Source: Gammaproteobacteria bacterium (lineage in GTDB: Bacteria > Pseudomonadota > Gammaproteobacteria > DSM-16500). Taken from it: 64,000 nucleotides of DNA. Within the stretch, counting starts at the first letter, position 1. Each line of letters begins with the position of its first letter. Positions 48,172-58,511 of the stretch are shown piece by piece. The DNA lies in contig JACDDU010000002.1 of the NCBI GenBank assembly GCA_013816845.1, positions 62,001 to 126,000 on the forward strand. The letters run 5' to 3'. The notes under the pieces are model-generated. The model did not search any database and had not been told where the DNA came from. It saw only the letters and a list, made by a program, of their open reading frames with translations. Made by a program: the position numbers and the translations under genes.

Positions 48172-50760
48172 ATGCGTATGGAAAAGTTAACGAGCAAATT
48201 TCAAGCAGCACTGGCTGATGCACAATCGATGGCATTAGGCCGAGACCATGCGGTTATCGAACCTGTTCATGTATTGAAAGCTTTATTAGAGGAAGACAAC
48301 AGTTCCATCGCTTCCCTGCTCATTAAAGCACAAGTGAATCTTCCCCAACTTCGTAACGAATTGGATGCAGCCCTTAATCGACTGCCTAAGGTGGAAGGAA
48401 CCGGGGGTGAGGTTCATATTGCTAATGAGTTGAACCGAGTGTTGAATTTAACAGACAAAATTGCACAAAAACGTAAAGACCAATATATTTCAAGCGAATT
48501 ATTTTTGCTCGCGGTTTTAGAAGATCATGGTGTGCTGAAAGATATTTTACAAAAAGCCGGTGCAGTGAAAGACAAATTAGAAAAAGCAATTGATGAAGAG
48601 CGCGGAGGTCAAACAGTGGATGATCCAAATGCAGAAGAACAACGCAATGCACTTGCAAAATATACAATTGATTTAACCGAGCAGGCTGCAAAAGGAAAGC
48701 TGGATCCTGTCATTGGCCGAGATGCAGAAATACGACGTACGATTCAAGTGTTACAACGTCGCACTAAAAACAACCCTGTTTTAATTGGGGAACCAGGTGT
48801 AGGCAAAACCGCCATTGTCGAAGGCCTTGCACAACGCATCGTTAATGGCAGCGTTCCTGAAGGTTTGCGCGATAAAAAATTACTTTCTTTAGATTTAGGA
48901 TCTTTGATTGCTGGGGCAAAATTTCGCGGAGAATTTGAGGAACGTTTAAAAGGTGTTTTAAAAGAATTGGCTAAGCAAGAAGGCCAAGTTATTTTATTTA
49001 TCGACGAACTTCATAATGTTGTTGGTGCTGGAAAAGCCGAAGGATCAATGGATGCAGGTAACATGTTAAAACCTGCGCTCGCTCGCGGCGAATTACATTG
49101 TGTCGGTGCAACGACATTAGATGAATATCGAAAATACATAGAAAAAGATGCCGCACTTGAACGTCGATTTCAAAGAGTGCTCGTTGAAGAACCTTCGGTG
49201 CCTGATACGATTGCAATTTTACGGGGATTGAAAGAACGGTATGAAGTGCATCATGGAGTTGAAATAACTGATTCTGCTATTGTTGCCGCTGCGACTTTAT
49301 CTCATCGTTATATTACTGATCGTAACTTACCGGATAAAGCGATTGATTTAATTGATGAAGCAGCAAGTAATATCCGCATGGAAATTGATTCCAAACCCGA
49401 AGTCATGGATAACTTAGAGCGTCGTATCATTCAATTAAAAATTGAACGTGAAGTTTTAAAAAAAGAAAAAGATGAAGGTTCAAAAAAGCAATTGGAAAAA
49501 CTTGAAAATGATTTACAAAAATTAGGAACCGAATATAAGCAACTTGAAGACATTTGGAAAGCTGAAAAAAGTACTTTACATGATGCAACTGCAATCATGA
49601 GTGAATTGGAAAAAGTGCGCAACGAATTAGAAGCCGCAAGACGGTCTGGCGATCTTACCCGGATGGCCGAACTTCAGTATGGAAAGATTCCCCAGTTAGA
49701 AAAACAATTAACTGAAGCTTCCAATCAACAACCGCAAGCATTACGTTTATTACGGAATAAAGTTACGGATGAAGAAATTGCAGAAGTTGTTTCCAAATGG
49801 ACTCATATTCCGGTCGCCAAAATGCTCGAGGGTGAGAAAGAAAAATTAGTTCATATGGAAGAGGCACTTCATAAAAAAATTATTGGACAACGTCAAGCTG
49901 TTACCGCTGTGTCGAATGCGATACGTCGATCGCGTGCAGGATTAGGTGATCCAAATCGTCCGATTGGTTCATTTTTATTTCTTGGTCCAACAGGGGTTGG
50001 AAAAACAGAATTATGTAAAGCTTTAGCAGATTTTTTATTTGATACAGAAGATGCGATTATCCGATTGGATATGTCTGAGTTTATGGAAAAACATTCTGTA
50101 TCACGTTTGTTAGGCGCGCCACCTGGTTATGTAGGTTACGAAGAAGGTGGGTATTTAACGGAACACGTTCGACGTAAACCCTATTCCGTTATTTTATTGG
50201 ATGAAATGGAAAAAGCGCATCCCGATGTCTTTAATGTTTTATTACAAGTCTTAGATGATGGCAGATTGACAGACAGTCAAGGTCGCACGGTTGATTTCAA
50301 AAACACGGTTATCGTGATGACTTCCAATTTAGGGTCAGATTTAATTCAAGATATTTCCCGAACGGGTGATTATTTTGAAATGAAGGAAGCGGTGATGGGG
50401 GTAGTGGGCAAACATTTTCGTCCTGAATTTATTAATCGTATTGATGAAATTGTTGTTTTCCATCCTTTGGATGAGGAACAAATTAAAACGATTGCGAAAC
50501 TTCAAATCAATCGGTTGCGTTCGCGTTTAGCGGAACGTGAATATGAAATAACGATAACCGATCGGGCATTGGATTATTTAGCAGCAACGGGTTATGATCC
50601 CGTGTACGGAGCACGACCTCTTAAACGTTCCATCCAGCAACATATTGAAAATCCTTTAGCACAAGAAATTTTAACCGGTAAGTTTGCGCCAGGGGATGTG
50701 ATTGATATTGATTTGCAAGATGATCATATTGTTTTTAAGCGTGCCAAGGAAACGGTTTAA
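48172..50760 (+). CDS. clpB: ATP-dependent disaggregase ClpB
   Basis: Hsp100 chaperone that rescues aggregated proteins with DnaK. 862 residues, the usual length. Domains: N-domain (1-145), first AAA+ with [15 protein letters not shown] (about 205-220) and [17 protein letters not shown], coiled-coil middle domain (about 410-530, Lys/Glu/Leu-rich), second AAA+ with [15 protein letters not shown] and [14 protein letters not shown], and a C-terminal domain with [15 protein letters not shown]. The start is ATG 48172 or 48178. It heads a stress block with usp, cbpA and cbpM. Confidence 0.97.
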   Translation: MRMEKLTSKFQAALADAQSMALGRDHAVIEPVHVLKALLEEDNSSIASLLIKAQVNLPQLRNELDAALNRLPKVEGTGGEVHIANELNRVLNLTDKIAQKRKDQYISSELFLLAVLEDHGVLKDILQKAGAVKDKLEKAIDEERGGQTVDDPNAEEQRNALAKYTIDLTEQAAKGKLDPVIGRDAEIRRTIQVLQRRTKNNPVLIGEPGVGKTAIVEGLAQRIVNGSVPEGLRDKKLLSLDLGSLIAGAKFRGEFEERLKGVLKELAKQEGQVILFIDELHNVVGAGKAEGSMDAGNMLKPALARGELHCVGATTLDEYRKYIEKDAALERRFQRVLVEEPSVPDTIAILRGLKERYEVHHGVEITDSAIVAAATLSHRYITDRNLPDKAIDLIDEAASNIRMEIDSKPEVMDNLERRIIQLKIEREVLKKEKDEGSKKQLEKLENDLQKLGTEYKQLEDIWKAEKSTLHDATAIMSELEKVRNELEAARRSGDLTRMAELQYGKIPQLEKQLTEASNQQPQALRLLRNKVTDEEIAEVVSKWTHIPVAKMLEGEKEKLVHMEEALHKKIIGQRQAVTAVSNAIRRSRAGLGDPNRPIGSFLFLGPTGVGKTELCKALADFLFDTEDAIIRLDMSEFMEKHSVSRLLGAPPGYVGYEEGGYLTEHVRRKPYSVILLDEMEKAHPDVFNVLLQVLDDGRLTDSQGRTVDFKNTVIVMTSNLGSDLIQDISRTGDYFEMKEAVMGVVGKHFRPEFINRIDEIVVFHPLDEEQIKTIAKLQINRLRSRLAEREYEITITDRALDYLAATGYDPVYGARPLKRSIQQHIENPLAQEILTGKFAPGDVIDIDLQDDHIVFKRAKETV

Positions 50761-50788
50761 CTGAAAACCGACTGAAGGAACTTATCTC

Positions 50789-51217
50789 ATGTATAAGCAC
50801 ATACTTTTCGCAACTGATCTCACAGAAGATACTCAATATTTGATCGAGAAGGTGCGTCAAATGCAGACTTTTACGCAGGGAACTTTAAGTATCATTCATG
50901 TTGTAGAACCTTTACCCGGTTATAGTTATGCCTATCTCGGTATTGAAGACATTGAAGGGCAGCTTATTGCCGAGGCACAACAAAGTATCGAAAAACTCGG
51001 TGAAAAATTAAATATTGGTAAAGATCATCAATTCATTGAAGTTGGGCCCACTAAGACGAAAATTTTAAAAAAAGCTGATGACCTCCATGCTGATTTAATT
51101 ATATGCGGAAGTCACGGCCGACATGGATTATCTCTATTATTAGGTTCAACCGCGAATGCCATTCTTCACGGAGCGGATTGTGATGTTTTAACAGTTAGGC
51201 TTCCTGAAGAAGAATAA
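50789..51217 (+). CDS. Universal stress protein, UspA family
   Basis: A 142-residue single Usp domain: [18 protein letters not shown] at the N-terminus, [36 protein letters not shown] at the end. The G-x-x-G-x9-G-S/T pattern of ATP-binding Usp proteins is present in modified form ([14 protein letters not shown]). It follows clpB by 28 bp, consistent with co-expression under stress. Confidence 0.9.
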   Translation: MYKHILFATDLTEDTQYLIEKVRQMQTFTQGTLSIIHVVEPLPGYSYAYLGIEDIEGQLIAEAQQSIEKLGEKLNIGKDHQFIEVGPTKTKILKKADDLHADLIICGSHGRHGLSLLLGSTANAILHGADCDVLTVRLPEEE

Positions 51218-51246
51218 AAGCCGCATTAGGCAAAGAAAGGTTACTC

Positions 51247-52212
51247 ATGGAATATAAAGATTATTATTCAATTTTAGGCGTAGATCGAAAAGCAAATGAA
51301 GGCGACATCAAGCAAGCCTATCGCCGACTGGCGCGTAAATTTCATCCTGATGTTAGCAAAGAAACGAATGCTGAAGAAAAATTTAAAAATGTTCAGGAAG
51401 CATATGAAGTTTTAAAAGATAAGGAAAAGCGTGCTGCCTATGATCAATTGGGTAGCCAATGGAAGTCTGGACAAGATTTCAGGCCTCCACCGGGCTGGCA
51501 ATCTCATGCAGAACATGGTGGTGGTCGCGGAGGTTTTCAAGGCGGTCAATTTGCTGAAGAAGATTTAGGGGGCTTTAGTGATTTCTTTTCACAATTATTT
51601 GGGGGTCGCGGTGGCGGCGGACATGCTGATTTTCGCCGAGGAGAGCAACATTTTCGTCAGCGCGGCGCAGATCAACGCGCCCAAGTTGCCGTAACACTTG
51701 AAGAAGCTTTCAAGGGCACAACGAAAACTTTTCAATTACAAATGCCCTCTATGGACGGCAACAGTGCAGTTAAAACTATTAAGGTTAATATTCCAGTAGG
51801 TGCTGCGACCGGTCAGCAACTTAGACTTGCTGGACAAGGTAGCCCGGGGATGAATGGAGGAGCTGCTGGTGATCTTTATCTGGAAATAGAAGTTGCTCCC
51901 CACCCTTATTTTTCTCTGACGGGTCGTGATGTTTATTTAAATCTCCCGCTCACCCCATGGGAGGCAGCACTCGGTACAAGTATTCGCGTGCCCACCTTAG
52001 GGGGTCCCGTAGGATTAAAAATAGCCCCGGCGACTCAAACAGGTCAAAAACTTCGTCTCAAAGGCCGGGGTATGCCAGGACCGTCACCGGGAGATCAGTA
52101 CGCGGTTATTCAAATTATGGTGCCACCCGCTAAAACTAATGAGGATCGAGCAATATACGAGAAGATGGCGCAAGCAATGCCATTGGATCTGCGCAAAGCA
52201 TGGGTTTTATAG
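51247..52212 (+). CDS. cbpA: DnaJ-like co-chaperone CbpA
   Basis: A type II J-domain protein of 321 residues. J domain 1-70 with H33-P34-D35 (KFHPDVSK), a Gly/Phe/Arg-rich linker (about 75-130; [25 protein letters not shown]), then two C-terminal peptide-binding beta domains ([43 protein letters not shown]) without a zinc finger. It stimulates DnaK; E. coli CbpA also binds curved DNA. The cbpM gene starts 8 bp downstream. Confidence 0.93.
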   Translation: MEYKDYYSILGVDRKANEGDIKQAYRRLARKFHPDVSKETNAEEKFKNVQEAYEVLKDKEKRAAYDQLGSQWKSGQDFRPPPGWQSHAEHGGGRGGFQGGQFAEEDLGGFSDFFSQLFGGRGGGGHADFRRGEQHFRQRGADQRAQVAVTLEEAFKGTTKTFQLQMPSMDGNSAVKTIKVNIPVGAATGQQLRLAGQGSPGMNGGAAGDLYLEIEVAPHPYFSLTGRDVYLNLPLTPWEAALGTSIRVPTLGGPVGLKIAPATQTGQKLRLKGRGMPGPSPGDQYAVIQIMVPPAKTNEDRAIYEKMAQAMPLDLRKAWVL

Positions 52213-52220
52213 AGGGAATT

Positions 52221-52547
52221 ATGTCAAAAAAGGATTTGATTATTATTGCAGATTATACCGCCCAGTCGCAGCTTACTCTGAAGGAATTGTGCGAAGCTTG
52301 CCGGGTATCTGAAGAAATTATAAATAATTTAATCGAGTTTGAAATCGTTTCGCCGCCTGCAAGCAATGCTGATGAGCGAACCTTTAATTTAATCGAATTA
52401 AAGCGCGTACAACGTGCTTTACGCTTGCGTCGTGATCTTAACGTTAATTTAGAAGGCATTGGCGTACTTTTGGATTTAATTGAGCAGTTAGAACAATTAA
52501 AACAACAACTTCATTTTTTTGAAAAACAATTTAATCAACCTAAATGA
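52221..52547 (+). CDS. cbpM: Chaperone modulator CbpM
   Basis: A 108-residue MerR-like helical protein: LTLKELCEACRVSEEIINNLIEFEIVSP, then FNLIELKRVQRALRLRRDLNVNLEGIGVLLDLIEQLEQLKQQL. It binds the CbpA J domain and blocks its action. The ATG at 52221 follows GAGGGAATT; an earlier ATG at 52200 overlaps cbpA and is less likely. The stop overlaps the phosphatase gene start by 4 bp. Confidence 0.9.
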   Translation: MSKKDLIIIADYTAQSQLTLKELCEACRVSEEIINNLIEFEIVSPPASNADERTFNLIELKRVQRALRLRRDLNVNLEGIGVLLDLIEQLEQLKQQLHFFEKQFNQPK

Positions 52548-53461
52548 CAACTAAACAAATCATTTTATTTTTAAGCCTGACGCTTGTCATCACATTGAGT
52601 ACACTTGTATTTGGCAAAGGGCATCGAACTTGGCTCGTCTTAGACATGATTAACTTGCCTGAATTACCTCGACATTTTCGCACCACGTCTGAACCTTTAG
52701 CTAACAAATTTAATCCCCACGGCTTAGCAGAATTAAAAGCATTGGGCAGTGGACAATTTTCCTCGTTAAGTCTTGAAGCAATTTTAAAAAAATTAAACAC
52801 AAAATCATTAACCATTATTGATTTGCGTCAAGAATCGCACGGATTTTTAAATGGTCATGCCATTAGTTGGTATGGTCCTCATAATGCAAATAATGAAAAT
52901 CAAAGTCCCCAACATATTAATTTGTCTGAGACAAAATTATTGCAAACCGTGCAAATGAAAAACGCAGTAAAAGTTTTTACGATTCTGCGTAAAACTGCAA
53001 ACGAAGTTATTGATGAAGTGGAACCCACACATTTTAAAGTTAAAGAAGTGATGAATGAGTCTGACATTGCAACTCAACAGGGTGTTCAGTATCAACGATT
53101 TTATATTCAAGATTTTCATGCAGCAGAAGATCAGGAGGTTGACCGGTTTATCAACCTAGTGAAAGGAAAGCCGCACAATCATTGGTTATATTTTCATTGT
53201 CGTGCAGGGGTGGGTCGAACGACTATGTTTATGGTGATGTATGATATGTTGCGCAATGCCAAAGAAGTTTCTTTTGAAGATATCATGAAACGACAACATG
53301 CCATCGGTGGGAAAGATTTATCCGCACTCCCTAAACGTCACATTTATAAATATCAATTATCAAAAAATCGATTTCAATTCTTAAGAAAATTCTACGACTA
53401 TGCGCGGGAAAATTCAGACCACTATCAAACGTCGTGGTCTGAATGGATTAAGCGAGTTTAA
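52544..53461 (+). CDS. Secreted protein-tyrosine-phosphatase-like phosphatase (phytase-like)
   Basis: The 305-residue precursor has an N-terminal signal-like helix (residues 4-23). The active-site P loop H218-C219-R-A-G-V-G-R225-T matches the HC-x5-R(S/T) signature. TIIDLRQESHGFLNGHAISW (90-109) is the block characteristic of PTP-like inositol phosphatases (PhyAsr type), and D190 in IQDFHAAED is a candidate general acid. Such enzymes remove phosphates from myo-inositol phosphates; related secreted bacterial enzymes can act on host phosphoinositides or phosphoproteins. The ATG overlaps the cbpM stop (ATGA), so it is translated as the last gene of the chaperone operon. Confidence 0.85.
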   Translation: MTTKQIILFLSLTLVITLSTLVFGKGHRTWLVLDMINLPELPRHFRTTSEPLANKFNPHGLAELKALGSGQFSSLSLEAILKKLNTKSLTIIDLRQESHGFLNGHAISWYGPHNANNENQSPQHINLSETKLLQTVQMKNAVKVFTILRKTANEVIDEVEPTHFKVKEVMNESDIATQQGVQYQRFYIQDFHAAEDQEVDRFINLVKGKPHNHWLYFHCRAGVGRTTMFMVMYDMLRNAKEVSFEDIMKRQHAIGGKDLSALPKRHIYKYQLSKNRFQFLRKFYDYARENSDHYQTSWSEWIKRV

Positions 53462-53505
53462 AGTTTCAATTCTATTGATGAAGATAGTGAAATTCACTTA
53501 GCGAG

Positions 53506-54228
53506 TTAGGATTGAAATCGCATGACGCTATCTTGTTCTTTATCATCAGCGGTAAAACGCAATGGATTAGCGATTAAACCTTTTTTGGCAAAAAAATAAA
53601 TGACGCGTTGATTCCCACTTTGATTTGCATAGTTCGCAGCATTGAGTTGGTTCAGGTCTTCTTGATGAACATCATGGGTAAGTTGATAAACTTTTTCCAC
53701 GGTTTCAATATCTCCAGACCATGCAGCAAAATGGAGCCAGGTTTCTCCACCTGCAGCAACTTTGTTGAGCATATCACCTTTATTAAGTGTGTTAACCAAA
53801 TCGATTTGTTGAGGTTGACCACTGAGGGCCGCGAAATGGCCAATGTTAAACCCAAGCAGTGAATTGCTGTCCCATGGAATTCCTAAGCTTAAGGCAATCT
53901 GTGCTTGATCTGCTGAACCGCTTAATAAAGCATAATGAAGCGGATTCATTTCTAAAACATCTTGACTCCATTTATCGACTAACCCCTCATTAATTGCACT
54001 CCTGAAGGCAGACGTTTCACCACTTAAAACGATCAGCTGCCAAGGATGAAGGATGGAATTTTTTAAAACCTCAGGTAATTTTTTAAAACGCTGAAAGAGT
54101 GCATTGTAATTACTAATAAGTTTTAAATGTGCTACTTGGTCAAATAAATAAGCGGGTAATTCAGCGTCAATAAACATTTCTTTTATATCGTGTAATGAAG
54201 CTTTGTTAAATAAATTCCCTTTATACAT
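53506..54228 (-). CDS. Ankyrin-repeat protein
   Basis: A 240-residue protein without signal peptide. About four ankyrin repeats occupy residues 90-220: DVLEMNPLHYALLSGSADQAQIALSLG, FNIGHFAALSGQPQQIDLVNTL, GGETWLHFAAWSGDIETVEKVYQL and LNAANYANQSGNQRVIYFFAKKG. The N-terminal ~85 residues have no recognisable domain. Ankyrin proteins are frequent among effectors of intracellular Legionellales; that role is inferred. AAGGAAG precedes the ATG. It converges on the phosphatase gene with 44 bp between stops. Confidence 0.85.
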   Translation of the reverse strand: MYKGNLFNKASLHDIKEMFIDAELPAYLFDQVAHLKLISNYNALFQRFKKLPEVLKNSILHPWQLIVLSGETSAFRSAINEGLVDKWSQDVLEMNPLHYALLSGSADQAQIALSLGIPWDSNSLLGFNIGHFAALSGQPQQIDLVNTLNKGDMLNKVAAGGETWLHFAAWSGDIETVEKVYQLTHDVHQEDLNQLNAANYANQSGNQRVIYFFAKKGLIANPLRFTADDKEQDSVMRFQS

Positions 54229-54305
54229 ATCGCTTCCTTAATTTAGCATTGATTAATCAAGACTGGGGTTTGGTGAAGGAAACCCCAGTGAATGAATTGT
54301 TATTT

Positions 54306-54908
54306 TTATTCAGTGAAATTTTTTTCAGCAAAATCCCAATTAATAATATCCCAAAAATTTTCAATATACTTTGGACGTAAATTTCGATAATCGATGTAGT
54401 AAGCATGCTCCCATACATCGCAAGTCATAATGGCTTTTTTATTTTGCTTTAAAGGTAAACCAGCATTACTCTCATTAATAATTTCTAATTCACCTTGGCT
54501 ATCTTGAGCAAGCCAAGTCCAACCTGAACCAAATAACTTGGTTCCAGATTCTGTAAATAATTTTTTGAATTCATCGAATGAACCAAATTTTTTCTTTATC
54601 GCATCGGCTAGTTTTCCAATCGGCGCTTTGCTGCTATCCGGGGTCATGCATAACCAATAAAAAGAATGGTTCCAATGTTGAGCAGCATTATTAAAAATAG
54701 GCCCGGTTGCTTTTTTGATAATGTCTCCAAGTGACATATTTTGGTATTCAGTGTCTTGGATAAACTTATTTAAGTTGTCGACATAAGCTTTATGGTGTTT
54801 GCCGTGATGGTATTCCAATGTTTCTTTGGAAATATGGGGAGCTAAAGCCTCCAAGGTATACGGTAATTCAGGCAAAACAAATGTGCCACGTTCTTCACTA
54901 AGGTTCAT
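54306..54908 (-). CDS. sodB: Superoxide dismutase, Fe type
   Basis: Dismutates superoxide. The 200-residue product has the metal ligands in LEYHHGKHHKAYVDNLN (His), NNAAQHWNHSFYW (His), and DVWEHAYYIDYRN (Asp and His). The NNAAQxWNHxFYW motif and length favour the iron enzyme over the manganese enzyme. The N-terminus (MNLSEERGTF) is about eight residues longer than typical SodB; AAGGAA precedes this ATG. No signal peptide, so cytosolic. Confidence 0.94.
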   Translation of the reverse strand: MNLSEERGTFVLPELPYTLEALAPHISKETLEYHHGKHHKAYVDNLNKFIQDTEYQNMSLGDIIKKATGPIFNNAAQHWNHSFYWLCMTPDSSKAPIGKLADAIKKKFGSFDEFKKLFTESGTKLFGSGWTWLAQDSQGELEIINESNAGLPLKQNKKAIMTCDVWEHAYYIDYRNLRPKYIENFWDIINWDFAEKNFTE

Positions 54909-55032
54909 GCGTTATTCCTTCAATAGATTTATTAGTATTGTATTGTAGCCTCGATTAGTTTAAAGCGAAATCAAGACTACTTTATCATGAGTGCAACTTC
55001 GGTTCGCCGTGTAAGCAAGGTTATCGAGATGA

Positions 55033-55803
55033 CTAGAATGTTTCTTCAGTGCGCTGGGTCAAGACTTCATAACCTGTATCGGTAACTAAAATGGTATGTT
55101 CCCATTGAGCAGATAAGCTATGGTCTTTGGTCACCACCGTCCAAGCGTCTGGTAAAAGTTTTACTTCTTTTTTCCCAGCATTGACCATAGGTTCGATGGT
55201 GAAAATCATACCAGGCAAAAGTTCTGCACCCGTCCCTTTTTTTCCATAATGCAGCACATTGGGGGGTTCATGAAAAACTTGTCCAATTCCGTGACCGCAG
55301 TATTCGCGCACAATCGTAAAGCGGTTTTTTTCAGCGTGCTGCTGAATAATTTCACCAATATCCCCGAAGCGCGCTCCGGGTTTAACTTGTTCAATTCCCA
55401 GATACATACATTCTTGCGTAATACGCATTAAACGTTCAGCAAGAATTGAGATTTTACCCACAGCAAACATTTTGCTGGTATCTCCATGGTACCCATCTTT
55501 TAGCACTGTAACATCGACGTTAACAATATCACCTTCTTTCAACGCTTTAGCACTGGGAATCCCATGGCATACTTGATGGTTTACTGAAGTACAGATCGAT
55601 TTGGGGAAGCCATTATAATTAAGGGGGGCAGGGATCGCCTGTTGAACGTTGACGATATAATCATGGCAAATTTGATTTAAGGCGTCTGTTGTTACGCCTG
55701 GTTTAATATGGGGTTCAATCATTTCTAATACATCGGCCGCAAGCTTGCCAACAATTCGCATTTTTTCAATGTCTTGCTTGTTTTTAATGATAATGCCGGT
55801 CAT
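55033..55803 (-). CDS. map: Methionine aminopeptidase, type I
   Basis: Removes the initiator methionine. The 256-residue product has the pita-bread metal ligands: VDVTVLKDGYHGDTSKMF (two Asp), GHGIGQVFHEPPN (His), FTIEPMVNAG (Glu) and WEHTILVT (Glu). It is divergent from rpsB, the common arrangement in gammaproteobacteria. Confidence 0.97.
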   Translation of the reverse strand: MTGIIIKNKQDIEKMRIVGKLAADVLEMIEPHIKPGVTTDALNQICHDYIVNVQQAIPAPLNYNGFPKSICTSVNHQVCHGIPSAKALKEGDIVNVDVTVLKDGYHGDTSKMFAVGKISILAERLMRITQECMYLGIEQVKPGARFGDIGEIIQQHAEKNRFTIVREYCGHGIGQVFHEPPNVLHYGKKGTGAELLPGMIFTIEPMVNAGKKEVKLLPDAWTVVTKDHSLSAQWEHTILVTDTGYEVLTQRTEETF

Positions 55804-55834
55804 GGGATTCCAATTTGATCGAAACGGTTGGATG

Positions 55835-55863
55835 TTGTTGATTGAAAGCGTCTATGGTATAAA
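55835..55863 (+). promoter_or_regulatory. Probable sigma70 promoter of rpsB-tsf
   Basis: TTGTTG (55835-55840), 17-bp spacer, TATAAA (55858-55863), followed by the GC-rich discriminator GGCGTGC, a feature of stringently controlled ribosomal promoters. It lies about 150 bp before the rpsB ATG, leaving room for a long leader. Confidence 0.55.
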
Positions 55864-55930
55864 GGCGTGCTTTATTAAGCAACTATTTATGCCACATTAC
55901 AGGGTGGCAAGTCCACACGCCTACCGATAC

Positions 55931-55976
55931 TTTTCATTGGGTGCTTTGCGAGCAGTACTGCAAAGTTGATTGAAAA
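55931..55976 (+). promoter_or_regulatory. Candidate S2 autoregulatory leader hairpin of rpsB
   Basis: Nested stems: TTTTCA (55931-55936)/TGAAAA (55971-55976) outside and CTTTGC (55944-55949)/GCAAAG (55960-55965) inside, with internal loops. rpsB of gammaproteobacteria has a conserved leader bound by S2; position and shape fit, but I did not compare it with the known covariance model. Confidence 0.45.
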
Positions 55977-56016
55977 GAGTAGGGCGGAGGCTTAACCCAA
56001 ACTAGAGGAATAGAGA

Positions 56017-56802
56017 ATGTCCGTTACTATAGAAGATTTATTAAAAGCTGGTGTTCATTTTGGTCATCAAACGCGTTATTGGAACCCTAAAATGTCAGGG
56101 TACATTTATGGTTCGCGTAATAAAATTCATATTATTGATCTTGGTAAAACGCTCCCCTTATTTGAAGATGCGCTGAATTTTCTCAGTAGTGTCGCTGCGC
56201 GTAAAGGCAAAGTTTTATTTGTGGGTACAAAATATGCCTCGCAAGAAATTGTGCAACAAGAAGCAGAACGCTGTGGCATGCCTTACGTTAATCGCCGCTG
56301 GTTAGGTGGCATGTTAACCAATTATAAAACCATCCGCCAATCCATCAAACGCTTGAAAGAATTAGAAGCAATGTTTGAGTCTGGCAAGTTTGGTCGTTTA
56401 ACAAAAAAAGAAATTCTAGGCTTAGAACGCGAAAAAGCAAAATTGATGAATAGCTTAGGCGGGATCAAAAACATGGGCGGCATACCTGATGCTTTATTTG
56501 TTATTGATGTTGGCCATGAGAAAATTGCAGTAAGCGAAGCAAACCGTTTAGGCATTCCTGTGGTTGGCGTTGTTGATTCCAATAATGATCCTGATGGTAT
56601 TTCCCACATCATTCCTGGCAACGATGATTCCACTCGCGCTATTCGTTTCTACGCAAAATCGGTTGCTGATATTATTTTAGACGCCAAAGTGAGCTCGCAA
56701 GATTTAACTGATGCGGGTGACTTTATGGATCTTCCAGATAACCAAGCAGCCCCTCTTGCCCTTGATAAGGCGAGTGGTGATGATAATCAAGCCAGTAAGT
56801 AG
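56017..56802 (+). CDS. rpsB: 30S ribosomal protein S2
   Basis: 261 residues. Typical segments: [71 protein letters not shown] and [17 protein letters not shown]. The C-terminal tail ([14 protein letters not shown]) is variable. Forms the classical operon with tsf, 9 bp downstream. Confidence 0.98.
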   Translation: MSVTIEDLLKAGVHFGHQTRYWNPKMSGYIYGSRNKIHIIDLGKTLPLFEDALNFLSSVAARKGKVLFVGTKYASQEIVQQEAERCGMPYVNRRWLGGMLTNYKTIRQSIKRLKELEAMFESGKFGRLTKKEILGLEREKAKLMNSLGGIKNMGGIPDALFVIDVGHEKIAVSEANRLGIPVVGVVDSNNDPDGISHIIPGNDDSTRAIRFYAKSVADIILDAKVSSQDLTDAGDFMDLPDNQAAPLALDKASGDDNQASK

Positions 56803-56811
56803 AGGTTCACT

Positions 56812-57687
56812 ATGTCAACAATTTCTGCAGCGCAAGTGAAAGAATTACGTGAGCGCACAGGCGCTCCCATGATGGAGTGCAAAAAAGCCTTATTAACCAC
56901 CCAAGGTGATTTAGATGAGGCAGTGGCGGTGCTAAGAAAAACAGGTCGAGCCAAAGCTGACAACAAAGCAGGTCGTATTGCAGCAGAAGGCGCGATTGTG
57001 ATTGCTGTGCAAGATAAGACTGCCGTCATGCTAGAAGTTAATAGCGAAACTGATTTTGTTTCTCGTGATGGAAACTTCACTCAATTTGTTCAGCATGTTG
57101 CAGAGCTTGCAATACAACCGAATGTTGATAGCGTTGAAACTTTGGCATCTGTTCCTTTTGATGTAGCGCACACCACTGAAGAAGCTCGCTTAGAGTTAGT
57201 TGCGAAAGTGGGTGAAAATGTTCAAATTCGTCGCATGATTAAAACGGGAAATGCAGGTTCAGTGGGAACTTATTTACATGGTAATCGGATTGGTGTTCTT
57301 GTTGAATTAGATACAGAGAATGTTGATTTAGCACGCGATGTTGCGATGCATATTGCTGCGAGCCGTCCCATCGTTGTTTCGCCGGATGATGTTTCTCCAG
57401 ATGAAATAGCAAAAGAAAAAGAGATTTACCAAGCGCAAGCTGCTAGCAGCGGTAAGCCACAAGACATTATTGATAAAATGGTTGTGGGAAGACTGCGTAA
57501 GTATCTTGATGAAGTCAGTCTTATCGGCCAACCTTTTGTAAAGGATCCGGATATTACCGTCGGTTCACTTCTGAATAAAGCACGCGCCAAGGTTATTGCT
57601 TTCCATCGTTTTGAGGTGGGTGAAGGGATTGAAAAAACAACAGAAGATTTTAAAGAGGCAGTCATGTCTCAAATGCAAGGAAGCTAA
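56812..57687 (+). CDS. tsf: Translation elongation factor Ts
   Basis: Nucleotide exchange factor for EF-Tu. 291 residues; N-terminal UBA-like module [32 protein letters not shown] and the conserved core [18 protein letters not shown], which contacts EF-Tu. The C-terminal part has KALL-free helices and [15 protein letters not shown]. Confidence 0.98.
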   Translation: MSTISAAQVKELRERTGAPMMECKKALLTTQGDLDEAVAVLRKTGRAKADNKAGRIAAEGAIVIAVQDKTAVMLEVNSETDFVSRDGNFTQFVQHVAELAIQPNVDSVETLASVPFDVAHTTEEARLELVAKVGENVQIRRMIKTGNAGSVGTYLHGNRIGVLVELDTENVDLARDVAMHIAASRPIVVSPDDVSPDEIAKEKEIYQAQAASSGKPQDIIDKMVVGRLRKYLDEVSLIGQPFVKDPDITVGSLLNKARAKVIAFHRFEVGEGIEKTTEDFKEAVMSQMQGS

Positions 57688-57698
57688 AGGCATCTTCT

Positions 57699-58436
57699 AT
57701 GGAACAATCAACTGCTCAACCTATTTACCGCCGTATCTTACTGAAATTAAGTGGCGAAGCGCTACAAGGTGATCATTTATTTGGTATCGATGCGAGCAAA
57801 TTGGCTCGCATCGCTCAAGAGATTGCCGGTGCTTATGATCTTGGCGTACAAGTTGCACTCGTCATTGGCGGAGGCAATTTAATTCGTGGTGCTGATTTAT
57901 GTGCCGCGGGTTTTGATCGTATTGCAGCAGACCAAATGGGTATGCTTGCAACGCTCATCAATGGTTTAGCGCTGCAAGATGCACTTCAACGAAAATCTAT
58001 TCCAGTTGCTCTCATGTCGGCTTTTGGCGTCCCTAGTATTGCTGCTCAATATGATCGCTCCCTTGCTATTGAAAAACTCGAGCAAGGACGGGTCTTGGTT
58101 TTTGCCGCAGGTACAGGTAATCCATTAGTGACAACTGATTCTGCTGCTGCATTACGCGGTATTGAAATCAATGCGGATATTGTTTTAAAGGCAACAAAAG
58201 TTGAAGGTGTTTTTGATGATGACCCAATCAAAAATCCTGAAGCAGAACGCTATCAACAATTAAGCTATGAAGAAGTTATTGCTAAACGCTTAGGTGTAAT
58301 GGATTTAACAGCCATATTACTTTGCCAAGACCATGGTTTGCCGCTTCGTGTATTTAACATGAATAAGCAAGGTGCCTTAAGAAGAATTATGCTAGGTGAA
58401 GAAATTGGCACTTTAATTCAGTCACAGACACCCTAA
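57699..58436 (+). CDS. pyrH: Uridylate kinase
   Basis: Phosphorylates UMP to UDP. The 245-residue amino acid kinase-fold protein has [50 protein letters not shown] and [23 protein letters not shown], all characteristic of bacterial PyrH. It lies between tsf and frr as in most bacteria of the class. Confidence 0.97.
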   Translation: MEQSTAQPIYRRILLKLSGEALQGDHLFGIDASKLARIAQEIAGAYDLGVQVALVIGGGNLIRGADLCAAGFDRIAADQMGMLATLINGLALQDALQRKSIPVALMSAFGVPSIAAQYDRSLAIEKLEQGRVLVFAAGTGNPLVTTDSAAALRGIEINADIVLKATKVEGVFDDDPIKNPEAERYQQLSYEEVIAKRLGVMDLTAILLCQDHGLPLRVFNMNKQGALRRIMLGEEIGTLIQSQTP

Positions 58437-58511
58437 ATTTCTAGAGCATGTAGCCTTGATCTCAGTCAATCAAGGTGCATATTTATAAAAAATAATAGTG
58501 GAGTATTATCC

